From Bog-473 sp963791455 (lineage in GTDB: Bacteria > Actinomycetota > Acidimicrobiia > Acidimicrobiales > RAAP-2), in the NCBI GenBank assembly GCA_963791455.1, contig CAWBSM010000004.1:682001-746000 (forward strand): a stretch of DNA of 64,000 bases, given 5' to 3'. Of the stretch, positions 1 to 8,530 are shown piece by piece. Below the pieces are notes generated by a model, which did not search any database, had not been told where the DNA came from, and was given only the letters and a program-made list of their open reading frames with translations. A program made the translations under genes and the position numbers. Positions within the stretch are counted from its first letter, which is position 1; the number at the start of each line of letters is the position of its first letter.

Positions 1-294
1 CATGAGCGTCGTTGCGACCGCTACCTGCACGGCGATACGAAGCTGCAGCCGCCCCCGCGATGGTGCGGCCGAGTAGACCAGGTGGACAGTCCACGACAAG
101 AGGTAGCCCACCCCCAGGGCGGCGACCAGCAACCACAAAGGTTGTTTGGCAACAACGTGGAACCGCTCCAACCACCACATAGCCAGCGCGGTGGCGATCA
201 CGATGGCGAGGACGAAGCGAGTCATGGGCAACGCCCACTCCGCTCGGACGCGGGCGCCGACGCTCAAGTCCTTCGTCAGTATGTCCGCGCTCAC
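1..294 (-). CDS. Membrane protein, N-terminal part only (runs off the left edge)
   Basis: An open minus-strand frame reaches the window edge. It reads from a GTG at 294 (MSADILTKDLSVG...), with an alternative ATG at 225. Two strongly hydrophobic stretches are visible: about residues 27-42 (FVLAIVIATALAMWW) and about 50-68 (QPLWLLVAALGVGYLLSWT). A third begins near the edge (IAVQVAVATTLM). The gene lies about 110 bases downstream of the glycosyltransferase on the same strand, so it may belong to the same surface-polysaccharide unit. The family cannot be named from this fragment. The in-frame stop near 391 excludes a longer N-terminus. The start codon is uncertain because no clear ribosome site is seen. 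Confidence 0.45.
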   Translation of the reverse strand, partial: MSADILTKDLSVGARVRAEWALPMTRFVLAIVIATALAMWWLERFHVVAKQPLWLLVAALGVGYLLSWTVHLVYSAAPSRGRLQLRIAVQVAVATTLM

Positions 295-406
295 CAGGTG
301 GTTGTCGGCAGTCGCGGCGACGGCCAATACTTCCGGAGCAGGATGAACGGGAACGTTGTCCCAGAATTGTGGATCCCAGGGCCCTTCTCAGCGTCACGTC
401 AGAATC

Positions 407-1327
407 TTATGAATGTCGCCAGCCCTTTGGCCGCCTTAATCCACGTCTTGGCTTACGAATAAATGGGCGAACCACATCACTGAGACGAGTGTCAACCTCA
501 ACTGGCGTGGGACCATTGGCCGGGTCGATGACTGCGCCATCACCGAGGAGTCGCCACGAGTTCGCTGCCCAGTCCGCAGATAGCTGGCCACTCGCCTCAA
601 GGTCCGCCCACCTCTGCGCTTGCCAACCCCTCTCCGGGCTTGACCCGAGCTCTCGCAATCGACGTCCCAGTTCTGCCTTGGCGTGCAGAACAGCGCGAGC
701 TCGGAGCGGGGCATGGAAGCACTGAATCTCGTCCGTCGAAATGCGAGATCCATCGATGCCGTCAATGGCATGGTTTCCAATACCAATTGAAATGTTTGCC
801 GACGAGCGGCTGATCCATTTTGGTGGGTATGCCATCTCCACGAATGCAACTTGGCCGCTCTGCACCAAACGCCACGTGTCTGGGTAAGCCTTCGGTACGC
901 GAATGCGCCGTGTCATCGACAGAAGATTGTCCTCTCGTAGCTTGGTCACCTCCCGATGCTGAACGAACGTCGCAAGTTCGACCTTAAGTGCGGCAGCGTT
1001 GCACGCGCTGAGAACCCTGGGAAGCCCCGACTCGCCACAAAACCAGAACTCGTCGGCATCGATCGGCACGACCCAGTCGACCCCAGTGGAGTGAGCTTCT
1101 TGAGCGAGACCCGTCGTGATCATCGATTGGTGATAAGGACCGTCGTCCCTCGTCCACTTCAGGCCCGAGAAATCTCTGGCGAGCCTAGACAGGATCTTGG
1201 GTGTGCGGTCGGAGGAGCCATTATCGACTATGAAAAAATCCGTGACTCCGATACTGTCGTGATATCGGATGTTCACCGAAATAATGTCAGCCTCGTTACG
1301 TACCATCATGAGTGCGGCCACACGCAT
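407..1327 (-). CDS. Glycosyltransferase family 2-like protein
   Basis: The 306-residue protein begins MRVAALMMVRNEADII, typical of the nucleotide-binding start of GT2-type enzymes that move a sugar from an NDP-sugar to a surface glycan or lipid. The FFIVDNGSSDRTPKIL segment (about 31-47) and the acidic VPIDADEFW segment (about 86-94, a DXD-like metal/NDP site) support a GT-A fold. No membrane segment is seen, so it is probably cytosolic or peripheral. It is followed on the same strand by a membrane protein fragment, which fits an envelope polysaccharide context. The closest type is the 'Glyco_tranf_2_4' group of NEADII proteins. The acceptor is unknown. Confidence 0.8.
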   Translation of the reverse strand: MRVAALMMVRNEADIISVNIRYHDSIGVTDFFIVDNGSSDRTPKILSRLARDFSGLKWTRDDGPYHQSMITTGLAQEAHSTGVDWVVPIDADEFWFCGESGLPRVLSACNAAALKVELATFVQHREVTKLREDNLLSMTRRIRVPKAYPDTWRLVQSGQVAFVEMAYPPKWISRSSANISIGIGNHAIDGIDGSRISTDEIQCFHAPLRARAVLHAKAELGRRLRELGSSPERGWQAQRWADLEASGQLSADWAANSWRLLGDGAVIDPANGPTPVEVDTRLSDVVRPFIRKPRRGLRRPKGWRHS

Positions 1328-1513
1328 GAGAGGGATCCTAAGTGAGGATCGTCAAGCCTTGGGAGGCCCCAAAATGGAACAGGTTTGCGCTCGTTCGGAT
1401 GATTCCCTCGTCAGTTCCGACTCCTCACCTCGATGGCTGGCGATGCGGAACCGATCGCGAAATGTGTAGATCCGGGCGAATGGTGACGCTCTGGGAATCG
1501 TGCAGTGCGGCAG

Positions 1514-2335
1514 TTAGTTCCGAACGGCGGCGCAGGCCGTGAACGAACTTCGAGCCGGGTTGAAGCTGGTGTCGTACTGTCCGGGAGGGTCAACCCACAC
1601 ATTTCCAGACGGGTCATACTCGATCACGTAGTACGTGGGATCTGGTTGCTGATTCAGCCACGGGCCACCACCCTTAGAACTCAGCAAAGGGCCGAAGTTT
1701 TCGCTGTAGGTCGAGGCGCTCCATGGTGCCGGCGGCACAGGATAGACGTGGTGTTGCGCTTCGTACGCCATGATTCCGACCTGGAGGATCTTGAAGTCCG
1801 CATAGCACTGCGGCACAACCAATGACGCAGGAAGGGACGGCTGCAAGTTGGTGGTCGAAGGTGGGACAGCCACGACCGTTCCATCTTTTGACCCCTTGAT
1901 GATCGAGACCGCTGCCTGGACTGCGAGTTCACCGCCTTGGGCTCCCTGGGCCACCTCCATCGCATCGGTCGCTTTGATACCTGTTACGCACTCGGTAAAG
2001 CTCTTGGCCGCTGCGACGAGGTAGTAGTGATAGTCGACCGCCAACGTCTCCTTGGGTGGAAGTTGACCATGTGCGGCTGCGAGCACATCCAGTTTGAACT
2101 GGTTGCAGTCTTGACGTGCAAGACGCGGCGCTGAGGCCGAAGTTACTTCCTCGAATCGTTGGTAGTCAGCAGTGAATCTCTCAAAAACGCTGTGGCCTGT
2201 GTGCTGATACCAGATCTCCAGCGCTGAAGATGTCGACTCGGTCGTGCTCGCTGCCAGCGCGGGCGAAGTGACGACAATCAACGAGAACGCGCACAATCCG
2301 ACTAGAGACGCAACAACCTTGTTCCCCCGCACCAT
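1514..2335 (-). CDS. Secreted protein with pseudopilin-like C-terminal part
   Basis: The ATG at 2335 starts a signal peptide (MVRGNKVVASLVG, hydrophobic core, then SPALAAS as probable cleavage region); an in-frame ATG at 2368 would add 11 residues. The first two thirds are not recognisable and contain three cysteines. The last ~90 residues (CYADFKILQVGIMAYEAQ, then YPVPPAPWS, then YYVIEYDPSGNVWV) resemble the globular part of type IV pilin or pseudopilin proteins of Actinobacteria, but without the usual prepilin N-terminal helix. A soluble exported relative of pilins is my inference; function is unknown. A 6-bp inverted repeat (2368-2383) overlaps the upstream alternative start. Confidence 0.65.
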   Translation of the reverse strand: MVRGNKVVASLVGLCAFSLIVVTSPALAASTTESTSSALEIWYQHTGHSVFERFTADYQRFEEVTSASAPRLARQDCNQFKLDVLAAAHGQLPPKETLAVDYHYYLVAAAKSFTECVTGIKATDAMEVAQGAQGGELAVQAAVSIIKGSKDGTVVAVPPSTTNLQPSLPASLVVPQCYADFKILQVGIMAYEAQHHVYPVPPAPWSASTYSENFGPLLSSKGGGPWLNQQPDPTYYVIEYDPSGNVWVDPPGQYDTSFNPARSSFTACAAVRN

Positions 2336-2492
2336 CTGAGAATAAGGCAGGACATAGATCGATCCCATAGGTCGAAAGACCTAGAGCCCTTATACGGCAA
2401 GGTCTGTGGGACATGAGGGTGCCCCAACAATGGACGGACGCGGGCGTCACGTCGCGCGTTAGGCGATCTGCACGCCAGGGGACGTCCCGGCT

Positions 2493-3053
2493 TCAGGGTG
2501 TCACACCGAAGTCGAGGTCCTTGGTCTTGACGACCTGGGCCGCCCGTCCCGGTGCTGCCTGGTCCGCCCAGTACAAGTTCGTGTGGGCGATGACCTGGTC
2601 TGGGGGCGGTGCCCCCCAAGCAGTCTGGTCCTCCGTCGTGTGAGCATCGCTGACGAGTGTCGTGTCGTAACCCCTTACGAACGCGCCGTGGAGTGTGGAG
2701 CGGATGCAAGCATCGGTTTGTGCGCCCACGACGAAAAGTCTTCCGATTCCGAGGCCCGACAGCACAGATTCGAGGATGGTGTCCTCGAATGAGTCGCCGT
2801 ACTTCTTGTCGACATGCGGCTCGATGTCGATCGGAGTCAGTTCGGGGACGATCTTCCAGGGGTCGCTGCCTGGGGCACGCGACTCGCCGGAGTCCTGGAC
2901 CCAGATGATAGGTATCTGCTCACTGCGTGCTTTCTCAACAATGCGCACGATATTCGCCACCACGATGTCGCGCTCGTAGTTCCCGGTGACCACCCCCTTC
3001 TGCACATCGACGACAAGGAGTGCGGCATTCGGCCGGTTCTTGAGTGTGGTCAC
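2493..3053 (-). CDS. Isochorismatase-family cysteine hydrolase
   Basis: A hydrolase of the isochorismatase/nicotinamidase superfamily, cytosolic, about 186 residues. The GTG at 3053 is chosen because AGAGGAAAC lies just upstream and the protein then begins right before the conserved first strand; the open frame extends 33 codons further without homology. Catalytic triad candidates are Asp16 (ALLVVDVQKG), Lys83 (VDKKYGDSF) and Cys116 (GAQTDACIRST), all in the expected order. The substrate cannot be told: members cleave isochorismate, nicotinamide, N-carbamoyl amides or biuret. Neighbours (a YCII protein and a methyltransferase) give no pathway hint. Confidence 0.88.
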   Translation of the reverse strand: MTTLKNRPNAALLVVDVQKGVVTGNYERDIVVANIVRIVEKARSEQIPIIWVQDSGESRAPGSDPWKIVPELTPIDIEPHVDKKYGDSFEDTILESVLSGLGIGRLFVVGAQTDACIRSTLHGAFVRGYDTTLVSDAHTTEDQTAWGAPPPDQVIAHTNLYWADQAAPGRAAQVVKTKDLDFGVTP

Positions 3054-3241
3054 AGTTTCCTCTCTGTCATCCGGGACTAGATCCGCCCAGGGTAGATAAG
3101 TGCCCAACGAATGACACGGGTTGCGTTGCATCTCTCCCGAAACGGATGTCATCTGAAATGCCGTTGCGTGGGACCCCGAACCGGGAAAGAGACAGGAGGG
3201 CTCACGCGTTCGCCCATTCCTCCCGAGAGTCAGAGCGAACG

Positions 3242-3586
3242 CTACATACCGGGGATGGGCAGGTACTCAAGCACCTCGATCGATGGGTTGCCCCCCGCAT
3301 GGAAATGAGGATGATCGTCGAGCAGCTTCTTGGCTGCGTCGGCTGAATCGGCTTCCAAAATGGAGAACCCGCAAATGAGCGGGTTCGTTGCATCGGCGCT
3401 CGCCCCCGACCCTGTGACGGCCACGACACTTGCCACCGGAGCTCCCATGTCGGCCATCGCATTGCCAACTCGGCCGGCCCAGTGCATCCACCGCTCCATC
3501 TCTGCTTGGGTGGCTTCGGGATCGGAACCTGCCATCTGCTCGTGCGCGGGAACTTCTGACCGGTAGAGCACCATGTATTTGGGCAC
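3242..3586 (-). CDS. YCII-related (dimeric alpha/beta barrel) protein
   Basis: A small protein of about 114 residues starting VPKYMVLYRSE. GTG at 3586 is preferred over ATG at 3601 because AAAGGAGG, a near-perfect ribosome site, lies between them. The fold signature is that of YCII/DGPF proteins found widely in Actinobacteria: an N-terminal YMVLYR strand, a helix rich in Glu/Ala, and a C-terminal PxIEVLEYLPIPGM strand. Asp and His residues in the centre and C-terminal part (DDHPHF) could form the putative active site known for the family. Function is unknown in most members, and some are fused to sigma factors. Confidence 0.8.
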   Translation of the reverse strand: MPKYMVLYRSEVPAHEQMAGSDPEATQAEMERWMHWAGRVGNAMADMGAPVASVVAVTGSGASADATNPLICGFSILEADSADAAKKLLDDHPHFHAGGNPSIEVLEYLPIPGM

Positions 3587-3729
3587 GGAGCCTCCTTTCA
3601 ATACTGGACGCGTCTGGTCTACCAGGTGTCTCGTCCTGGTAATACGAGGCCACCTTTGATGGATCGCCGCTGTCGTCCCGTGGTGCTGAGGCTACGGCGC
3701 CGTAGTGCCCTAGGAGGCCGGGCAGGCGC

Positions 3730-4488
3730 CTACTTGTGGACTCGCAGCCAGAACCGCTGGGAGCGAACCCGAATCGGACCATCGTGAAGGCGTAGGAGCG
3801 CCTGCCGGTACGCGCTCACTGTGAAGCCGGGGACGGCCCAGGGCACTGATCGCAGGTACCACGCGAGGGCGCCGATGTCGGCAAAGACAGTGGTCGCGAT
3901 CCCAACATCGGCTTCGTCGATGCTCAGACCTGCGTCACGAAGTTGGGCCACGGCCATATCGAGCTCGAACTCGTGAAGGTCGGGAGGCCTGCTACCGAGC
4001 AACTGGTGGAACTCTCTGGAACCCGATTGCGCTTGTTGGGTGAGGAATATGCCCTCAGGACGCAGCACCCGAGTCACCTCGTCGGCCCGGAAGCTTTCGT
4101 GACGACTGGTAACCAGATCGAACGCCCTGGTGCGGAAGGGCAGCTGGCCCGCCGGATCGCCCGACTCTTGGTGGTGGTTGTCTGGTGCACTCTCTGTGTA
4201 GACCACGGGCACGCCCAAGGCGCTCAGCCTGGCGGCTGCGACCCCAACATTCGGTTGCCAGCTCTCGGTCGCCACGGTGAGAGGCGCCCGAGCGCTCAGC
4301 GATGACAGCCACTCACCACCGCCGGTCCCCATATCCAACATGGTTGCGGCGCCTGCCGCCGCATTCGCGACGATCTCCGCAAAGTCCCAGTGCGGCGGCT
4401 CCAGTACCAACCGGTCCCCCAACTCGGAGAAGTCCCATCCGCGGAATGCCGTGGCCTCCGCCTCGGCCAGCAGTTCGTCCGGATCCAC
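3730..4488 (-). CDS. Class I SAM-dependent methyltransferase
   Basis: About 252 residues from GTG 4488 (VDPDELLAEAEA); the frame is open to an ATG at 4545, so the start is uncertain. Motif I is MLDMGTGGGEWLSSL, followed by an acidic strand end (TVATESWQPN) and the post-motif FDLVTSRHESF and VLRPEGIFLTQQ. These are the SAM-binding Rossmann motifs of small-molecule methyltransferases. The C-terminal part (IGALAWYLRSVPWAVPGF) matches a recurrent actinobacterial subgroup of unknown substrate. It lies just downstream of the hydrolase-cyclase locus on the same strand. Confidence 0.85.
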   Translation of the reverse strand: MDPDELLAEAEATAFRGWDFSELGDRLVLEPPHWDFAEIVANAAAGAATMLDMGTGGGEWLSSLSARAPLTVATESWQPNVGVAAARLSALGVPVVYTESAPDNHHQESGDPAGQLPFRTRAFDLVTSRHESFRADEVTRVLRPEGIFLTQQAQSGSREFHQLLGSRPPDLHEFELDMAVAQLRDAGLSIDEADVGIATTVFADIGALAWYLRSVPWAVPGFTVSAYRQALLRLHDGPIRVRSQRFWLRVHK

Positions 4489-4563
4489 GCACCAAGGATC
4501 CGCCGCTGAGGGCGGTGAATGCCCGCGTCGTTGGCCAGGGTCCACTCCCCTCGACTGCTCCCT

Positions 4564-5376
4564 TCAGCATCCAACGGAAAATAGTTGCCACCGACCGGGC
4601 ACACCTTTGAGTTCATATTCGCCCCTATTGGCAAACCCGATCTCCGAGCCAACGACCAGGTCAGCGACGGTCCTAGAAGCAAGGATCTCGTCTGGTCCCG
4701 CCAACGCCGCAACGCGGGCACCGATGTTGACCGCCATGCCGCCGATGTCGCTGCCACGACCCTCGATCTCTCCAGCATGAAGTCCGATGCGTATCTTGAT
4801 TCCAAGGCTTTGCGCGCCACCACGGATCGCACCTGCACATTGAATGGCTCTTCCAGGTCCGTCGAACGTCGCCAGGAACCCGTCACCGGTCGTCTTGATT
4901 TCGTGTCCTCGGAATGCAGCAAGTTCACGACGCACCATCGCGTCATGGGCATCGAGACGATCATGCCAGGCTCGATCTCCGTGCTTTGCGGCAAGGCGGG
5001 TGGAACCCACGATGTCCGTGAACATAACGGTAGAGAAATACCGGTCGTCGATCGCTACTGGACGCGTCCCTATGAGAGATTCTTGGATTGTGTCGAGGAT
5101 CAAGCCCGCGTGTTGCGATTGGGGCGGCGTGTCCTCACCGGGGACTTCAACGAATCGAGCTCGTGGGATGTGTTCGGCCAGAAAGCGTCCCGCTCCAACG
5201 GCCGGCACAAGAAGGTCGCGCCGATGAAGGACGAGCGTGGGGACCCGTACCACTGGTAACACGGATCGAACATCCATCCCGAACTCGGCCCTCATCTGCT
5301 CCGCGGCGCTGCGCGGAGTGGCGGTTGCGCGCATGTATTTGGCCAGCCAAGCGAGTTGGCCTGGGTCACCGTTCAT
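4564..5376 (-). CDS. C-terminal half of split alpha/beta-hydrolase - class III cyclase protein (locus 1)
   Basis: It begins at an ATG that overlaps the stop of the preceding half by four bases (ATGA). Residues about 1-100 are the end of an alpha/beta hydrolase (RVPTLVLHRRD, FLAEHIPRARFVEVPGED). From about 115 follows a class III nucleotide cyclase domain with both metal-aspartate motifs, VMFTDIVGSTR and TTGDGFLATF. The two parts together match the Rv1900c-type architecture, which converts ATP or GTP to a cyclic nucleotide. In relatives the hydrolase end has GEDH; here it reads GEDTPP, so the catalytic His is missing. The N-terminus is hydrolase sequence in the middle of the fold, so a frameshift is more likely than a natural gene boundary. 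Confidence 0.75.
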   Translation of the reverse strand: MNGDPGQLAWLAKYMRATATPRSAAEQMRAEFGMDVRSVLPVVRVPTLVLHRRDLLVPAVGAGRFLAEHIPRARFVEVPGEDTPPQSQHAGLILDTIQESLIGTRPVAIDDRYFSTVMFTDIVGSTRLAAKHGDRAWHDRLDAHDAMVRRELAAFRGHEIKTTGDGFLATFDGPGRAIQCAGAIRGGAQSLGIKIRIGLHAGEIEGRGSDIGGMAVNIGARVAALAGPDEILASRTVADLVVGSEIGFANRGEYELKGVPGRWQLFSVGC

Positions 5377-5906
5377 GCTCGGCGCGCGATGGCCCTTGCG
5401 TACTCTTCGGTGCCCCAGGTCTTGGCCCGGAAGTCGACGATGAAATCCACTACGTCTTCGGTGATTTCTAAAGAGTCGTCCGTAGCGTTCAGGCGCGACA
5501 CGGCCGCATTGAACAACACAAGAGCCCTTATTCGGTCTGGATGCGCTGCCGCGTACGTGATGGCCATGGGTGCCCCGTCAGCGACTCCACACAGCGCAGC
5601 GCTCTGCGAACCCACGGCATCGAGAACGGTCGCGAGATCCTCTGTCCATCCCTCCCACGTTGGGATCTTTCCGGCTGGAAGCCGATCTGACGCACCGACT
5701 CCCCGACGGTCGAAGAGGATGAGGCGACTGAACGAAGCCAAGCGTTCCAAAAAGCGCACCGTCGCTGGGTTCTCCCAGCGAACATCCACATGGCTTAGCG
5801 AACCTGTGAGGAACACGAGATCAAATGTGCCCTCGCCGATCACCTGGTATGCGATCTGGCTGTCTTCTGCCCCAGACGTATAGCTGGTGGTGGGTTGGAC
5901 GCCCAT
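5373..5906 (-). CDS. N-terminal half of split alpha/beta-hydrolase - cyclase protein (locus 1)
   Basis: 177 residues covering the first part of an alpha/beta hydrolase: SQIAYQVIGEG, DLVFLTGSLSHVDVRWE, LILFDRRGVGASD, and the nucleophile-elbow region AALCGVADGAPMA, where the usual Ser of GxSxG is Ala-Asp. It ends after WGTEEYARAIARRA where relatives continue 'APSM.DDP'. That continuation is present in the next frame just upstream of the second ATG, so the split lies at the GCGCGC tract near 5382-5388. Whether the product is made as two translationally coupled chains or is broken cannot be decided here. Confidence 0.75.
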   Translation of the reverse strand: MGVQPTTSYTSGAEDSQIAYQVIGEGTFDLVFLTGSLSHVDVRWENPATVRFLERLASFSRLILFDRRGVGASDRLPAGKIPTWEGWTEDLATVLDAVGSQSAALCGVADGAPMAITYAAAHPDRIRALVLFNAAVSRLNATDDSLEITEDVVDFIVDFRAKTWGTEEYARAIARRA

Positions 5907-6014
5907 GCCGTTAGTCTGCCAACCCTGGGCCGAAGAGGCTCGTTTAGTCGCCGAAGCCCTGCCCTAACAATCGGTTCGGAACGATGGACCTTCTGCGGGA
6001 ACTGGGCGGACCCT

Positions 6015-6362
6015 CTACGGCAAACCTGCGATCATCTCGATGACCTCGTCGCGTCGGTAGCCCTGGCGACGCGCGAAATCGACCAGTTCGCGGGCGCGAC
6101 TTAACACGGCACCTTGCTCCGGCGTGCCAGCCACCGTTACGCCTCTCCCTCGGCGAAATTCCAGGAGGCCCTCGTCGCGCAGCAGCCTTAGGGCGCGCAA
6201 GACCGTATTTGAGTTCACCCCCAGGACCGCTGCGAGGTCCTTGGCGGGTGGCAGACGCTCGCCCGGACTTGCCTCTCCGTCAGCGATGGCGCGCCGGATC
6301 TCTGCGGCCACCTGGTCGTGCAGAGCGAGGTCCTCGTCCCGATCGACCTTGACATGGATCAT
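6015..6362 (-). CDS. GntR-family regulator, short YtrA-like
   Basis: 115 residues from ATG 6362 (MIHVKVDRDEDLALHDQ). The open frame continues upstream without homology, into the divergent neighbour. It has the GntR winged helix: LHDQVAAEIRRAIADGEASPGE, then LPPAKDLAAVLGVNSNTVLRAL and GLLEFRRGRGVTV. Only about 40 residues follow the DNA-binding domain (LVDFARRQGYRRDEVIEMI), the length typical of the YtrA subgroup, which controls membrane or ABC proteins. It is divergently arranged, with 21 bases between, to a SecD-like membrane protein, and a palindrome in that gene's promoter is the likely operator, so repression of the neighbour is inferred. Confidence 0.88.
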   Translation of the reverse strand: MIHVKVDRDEDLALHDQVAAEIRRAIADGEASPGERLPPAKDLAAVLGVNSNTVLRALRLLRDEGLLEFRRGRGVTVAGTPEQGAVLSRARELVDFARRQGYRRDEVIEMIAGLP

Positions 6363-6384
6363 AATGATAGAGATAGTAGCACCA
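6349..6384 (+). promoter_or_regulatory. Leaderless promoter with candidate GntR operator
   Basis: TTGACA (6349-6354) is followed after 17 bases by GATAGT (6372-6377), and the ATG of the right-hand gene begins six to seven bases later, so transcription would start at or next to the start codon. A perfect inverted repeat ATCAT-A-ATGAT (6358-6368) fills the spacer between the two promoter boxes and overlaps the regulator's own start codon. This geometry fits repression of the SecD-like gene and autoregulation by the GntR protein. It is read from sequence only. Confidence 0.55.
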
Positions 6385-7211
6385 TGAAGACCGAGGCTGA
6401 CATGGCTCACCCGCCGCCGACCGAGGTTCTGATTCCCGAAGCTCGACGGCATCGGCGGCGGCGCCACTTGCGGATCGGCGTCGTTCTCGGCCTCGTGGCG
6501 GTCCTGCTTGCAGCCCTCATCGTCGCCGCTGTTGCGGCGTGGGGCAGCCATACCGACGGCACGTCGCATTCAAGCCCTGAACGTGTTGCTGCTAGGCACC
6601 ACCTGGCGCCGGTGTACGTTCGACCAATCCTCTGCGAGGCACCCCCCTACGAACCTGCCGAAAGGGGCCAAAGTGCGCAGGTATCCCCCTCATGCAGCGC
6701 TGCGAGCGCGCTGACGGCTCAGAATCTCAATATTCAGCCCTTCAGTACTTCCTCGTCCGGGTTCACAACGAATCTGAGCCGGATACCTCTTGATGCGGCC
6801 TTGGGAGGCACCCAATCGACGAACTCGTCCGATGAGCTTGCCTCTGCGACGGTATTGGTCCCCTGGGCGCCGGGATCACATGCCGGAGACGTGCGTTACG
6901 TGCTCGGGCCGGCCCGGTTGGCAACTGCTTCCATCAAATCGGCGTCGGCCAAGAACATCGGCGGCGATCTGTGGGTCGTCAACTACACGCTCACCACGGC
7001 TGGTTCCGCCCTCATGGACAAGGTGGCATTTGAGAACTTTCATCAGCAAATCGCCGTCGAGCTGGGTGGGAAGGTGTACTCGACACCGCTGGTCGAACCC
7101 ACCCAAAGCTCGTTCACCAGCTATCAAGGTAGGGGGCAGATCTCCGGCCTAACCAAATCGCAGGCCGCACGGTTGTCAAGCGCGATGTCCTCCGAAAAGA
7201 CAGGGCTGTAG
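6384..7211 (+). CDS. Single-span membrane protein with SecD-like (SecDF P1) domain
   Basis: 275 residues from ATG 6384. A basic cytoplasmic head (RRHRRRRHLR) precedes one transmembrane helix (about 32-53, VVLGLVAVLLAALIVAAVAAW), then an exported domain with two Cys. The C-terminal ~75 residues (VNYTLTTAGSALMDKVAFENF, IAVELGGKVYSTP, GRGQISGLTKSQAARLSSAM) resemble the periplasmic head of SecD: 'F.LT..G', 'I.LDG.V.S.P', 'I.G.FT...A..L'. The rest of SecD, including its multi-span membrane part, is absent. It is known that such SecD-head-like proteins occur in Actinobacteria; their job is not established. The divergent GntR gene suggests regulated expression. Confidence 0.75.
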   Translation: MKTEADMAHPPPTEVLIPEARRHRRRRHLRIGVVLGLVAVLLAALIVAAVAAWGSHTDGTSHSSPERVAARHHLAPVYVRPILCEAPPYEPAERGQSAQVSPSCSAASALTAQNLNIQPFSTSSSGFTTNLSRIPLDAALGGTQSTNSSDELASATVLVPWAPGSHAGDVRYVLGPARLATASIKSASAKNIGGDLWVVNYTLTTAGSALMDKVAFENFHQQIAVELGGKVYSTPLVEPTQSSFTSYQGRGQISGLTKSQAARLSSAMSSEKTGL

Positions 7212-7305
7212 CGACCAACGTCATCGAGCAGATACAGGAGATGCCCTACATGGGCGTACCCGATCACACCGGGTCGGGGTGCCCGCTCCAGACCGCGGCC
7301 CAGGG

Positions 7306-8117
7306 CTACCCCAGGCGAGTCGCGGTGATCAGGACGGTTTCGAAGTTCATGACGAACGAGCCGCCGTGATCGTCGATGGCCGCGCCGATGGCGTCGAACA
7401 GACGGTCTTGGATTGCTTGGTCGAGAGCGGTGTGATCGCTCCGTGACACGAGCTGGTCCAGCCACTCATCCCGCTGGTAGACCCGCGTCCAGGGGAACCA
7501 CTTCTCTGTCGGCGCACCGAAGTCGGGCACCGCTGAGATGGCGTCGATCTCCGAGTCGAGTCCGGTCTTCACGTCGGATGACCGGCTGGCCGCGTACCCC
7601 GGAACACAAGGTGACCGCCGGGCGGCACGATTCTTGCGTACACCTCCTCGAGAGCATCGGCCAGGTCGTCGGGCTGACACCCCGCGTTCCAGATCAGACA
7701 GAGCTTGCCGCCCGGCCGCAGCACAGAGGCTGCTTTGGCGGTGGCCATAGGGAGGTCGAGCCAATGCCAGGCCTGTGCCGAAGTCACCCGGTCGAAAGTG
7801 CGACCAGCGGCACCCCAGGCCTCGAAGGCCGCTGTCTCGACATCGACCCCATGACCGCGGGCGATCTCCGCCATTCGCGGAGCGAGTTCCACCCCCAGCA
7901 CTTTGGCGCCACGCTGAGCAATCTGCCGTGAAGCAATGCCGGTCCCACAACCCACGTCGAGAACGTCCAGGCCCGCAGGCACCGGACCGAGCAGCTCGTC
8001 AATCACCGCATCGGGATAGGTTGGCCGGACCCGGTCATATGCCTCGGCTTGCTGATCGAACAATTTCGAACGCTGCAGAGCGAGAGGGCGCGCTGCCAAA
8101 CGGTCGCGTTCGCTCAC
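7306..8117 (-). pseudogene. Class I SAM-dependent methyltransferase, interrupted by a frameshift
   Basis: The first part (from GTG 8117; GTG 8123 also possible) contains LFDQQAEAYDRVRPTYPD, motif I VLDVGCGTGIASRQIA, GVELAPRMAEIARG and VLRPGGKLCLIWN, typical of UbiE/Methyltransf_11-type enzymes. After PPGGHLVFRG this frame degenerates and stops. The continuing homologous sequence (KTGLDSEIDAI, WFPWTRVYQRDEWLDQLVSRSDH, then SFVMNFETVLITATRLG) is in another frame ending at 7306. The switch lies at the CCCC run at 7597-7600. One base restores a single 270-residue protein, so a recent mutation or a base-calling error is likely. The substrate is unknown. Confidence 0.7.
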
Positions 8118-8530
8118 ATCCACCGATGCCAGTCTGCCCCAGATCGCCTGAATCCACACCGGATCGGTGGCATTCTGAACCAAGGTTCCGGCGGCTCGAC
8201 TGCTTTGCCAACACGGAAACGATTCCCGAGGTGGGTCCATACCAGACAGTGGTGCCCGAGCCTTGATGCGGTGAGGGCGGTAGTCGAGGTAGGGCACCTT
8301 GGCCTCACCCACCGAAGAGTCCAACGGCACCTTCATCCCGCTGGATGTCGACACCTACAACGTGCTTGCCGCGTTGTCGGCTATGCGCAGGTCAGGTCCA
8401 GCCGAGAAGGTATTGGCTTCGATGACCTTTAGGAGCTGGCCGGGGAATGGCAGCGACTTGGCTGAGGAAACGGGGGGACTCGCTGGGGCTACGCGAACAT
8501 TTCAAGATGACAGAGACGTCTCGGCCTGCA

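Noticed and set aside
82..462. Plus-strand open frame at the left end
   Set aside because: The minus strand there encodes a clear membrane segment; the plus frame is Gln/Gly/His-rich without homology.
2368..2383. Hairpin TAGGTC-N4-GACCTA before the secreted protein gene as an operator or terminator
   Set aside because: Only six base pairs, no U-tract and no regulator gene nearby; too weak to call.
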